NCBI GenBank assembly: GCA_027033555.1
Contig: JALVLE010000387.1
Span: 1-7,250 of the forward strand
DNA: 7,250 bases
Reading direction: 5' to 3'
Origin: Caldifarciminota bacterium
Lineage (GTDB): Bacteria; Hydrothermota; Hydrothermia; UBA1063; CAJXJZ01
The notes under the pieces were generated by a model. The model was not told where the DNA came from. It saw only the letters and a list, made by a program, of their open reading frames with translations, and made no database searches. Shown piece after piece: positions 7,070 through 7,250 of this stretch (its first letter is position 1; each line of letters opens with the position of its first letter). A program made the translations under genes and the position numbers.

Positions 7070-7250
7070 CTTTTGATAAGCTGAAGCTCACAGAGATTTT
7101 TATAGAACTCGTTTTCTTTTATCAGGCTATTATGTGGACCCTCCGCAATAATCTTACCAGCGTCCATGACAATTATTCTATCAAGCTTTGCTACTGTGGA
7201 TATTCTATGGGCAATAACTATGAGGGTTTTGTTTTTAGCAATTTTTCTGA
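7066..7250 (-). CDS. ABC exporter ATP-binding domain, C-terminal 60 residues only
   Basis: The frame enters from the right edge and ends at TGA (7068-7066). It encodes the tail of a nucleotide-binding domain. Visible are the beta-strand and H-loop/switch histidine in TLIVIAHRISTV (residues 8-19 of the fragment), then DRIIVMDAGKIIAEG (23-37) and a terminal helix ending FYKNLCELQLIKR. The spacing and the pattern (EG, H, SLI, then an aromatic before ELQ) fit ABCB-type exporters with fused membrane and ATPase domains, such as MsbA-like lipid or drug exporters. Walker A, Walker B, the signature motif and any membrane domain lie outside the window, so substrate and subtype cannot be set. It heads the visible operon and overlaps the channel gene by 4 nt. 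Confidence 0.9.
   Translation of the reverse strand, partial: RKIAKNKTLIVIAHRISTVAKLDRIIVMDAGKIIAEGPHNSLIKENEFYKNLCELQLIKR

Noticed and set aside
1..7250. Search for CRISPR arrays, tRNA or rRNA genes, insertion sequences, riboswitches and promoters
   Set aside because: The window is continuous overlapping coding sequence on one strand with no non-coding gap, no regularly spaced repeats and no terminal inverted repeats noticed by eye.

Overview
The window is gene-dense and reads entirely on the minus strand. It carries part of one operon for envelope export in a diderm (Gram-negative-type) bacterium. The base composition is AT-rich, roughly 35-40% GC by eye. Arginine is coded mostly by AGA/AGG: 20 of the 24 Arg codons I counted in the leftmost gene. 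A lipid-anchored adaptor and a TolC-like protein imply an outer membrane. AGR- and ATA-rich codon use is common in thermophiles and in some deep-branching candidate phyla. I cannot name the organism, and the thermophile hint is only an inference.

In transcription order (right to left) the layout is: 7250-7066, the last 60 residues of an ABC exporter ATP-binding domain; 7069-5741, a divergent TolC-like outer-membrane channel protein; 5744-4767, a membrane-fusion (HlyD/AcrA-type) lipoprotein; 4785-2116, a complete 889-residue RND permease, called RND-A here; 2132-1, a second RND permease, called RND-B, whose C-terminus runs off the left edge. Every junction overlaps: 4 nt (ATGA), 4 nt (ATGA), 19 nt and 17 nt. 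There is no intergenic DNA, so no promoter or terminator is expected, and none was seen.

Together the four downstream genes make a complete tripartite efflux set (channel, adaptor, pump) with two different pump subunits in tandem. This resembles systems such as MdtBC in which two RND proteins form a mixed trimer. An ABC exporter leads the same transcription unit as far as the window shows.

The most unusual point is RND-A. It keeps all 12 membrane segments and the docking domain, but its second periplasmic loop is about 100 residues short. The missing parts correspond to the two segments that build the PC2 porter subdomain. RND-B keeps at least the first PC2 segment. Both pumps retain only the first of the two TM4 aspartates of the AcrB proton relay. 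A small hairpin overlaps the ribosome-binding site of RND-B and may tie its translation to that of RND-A.
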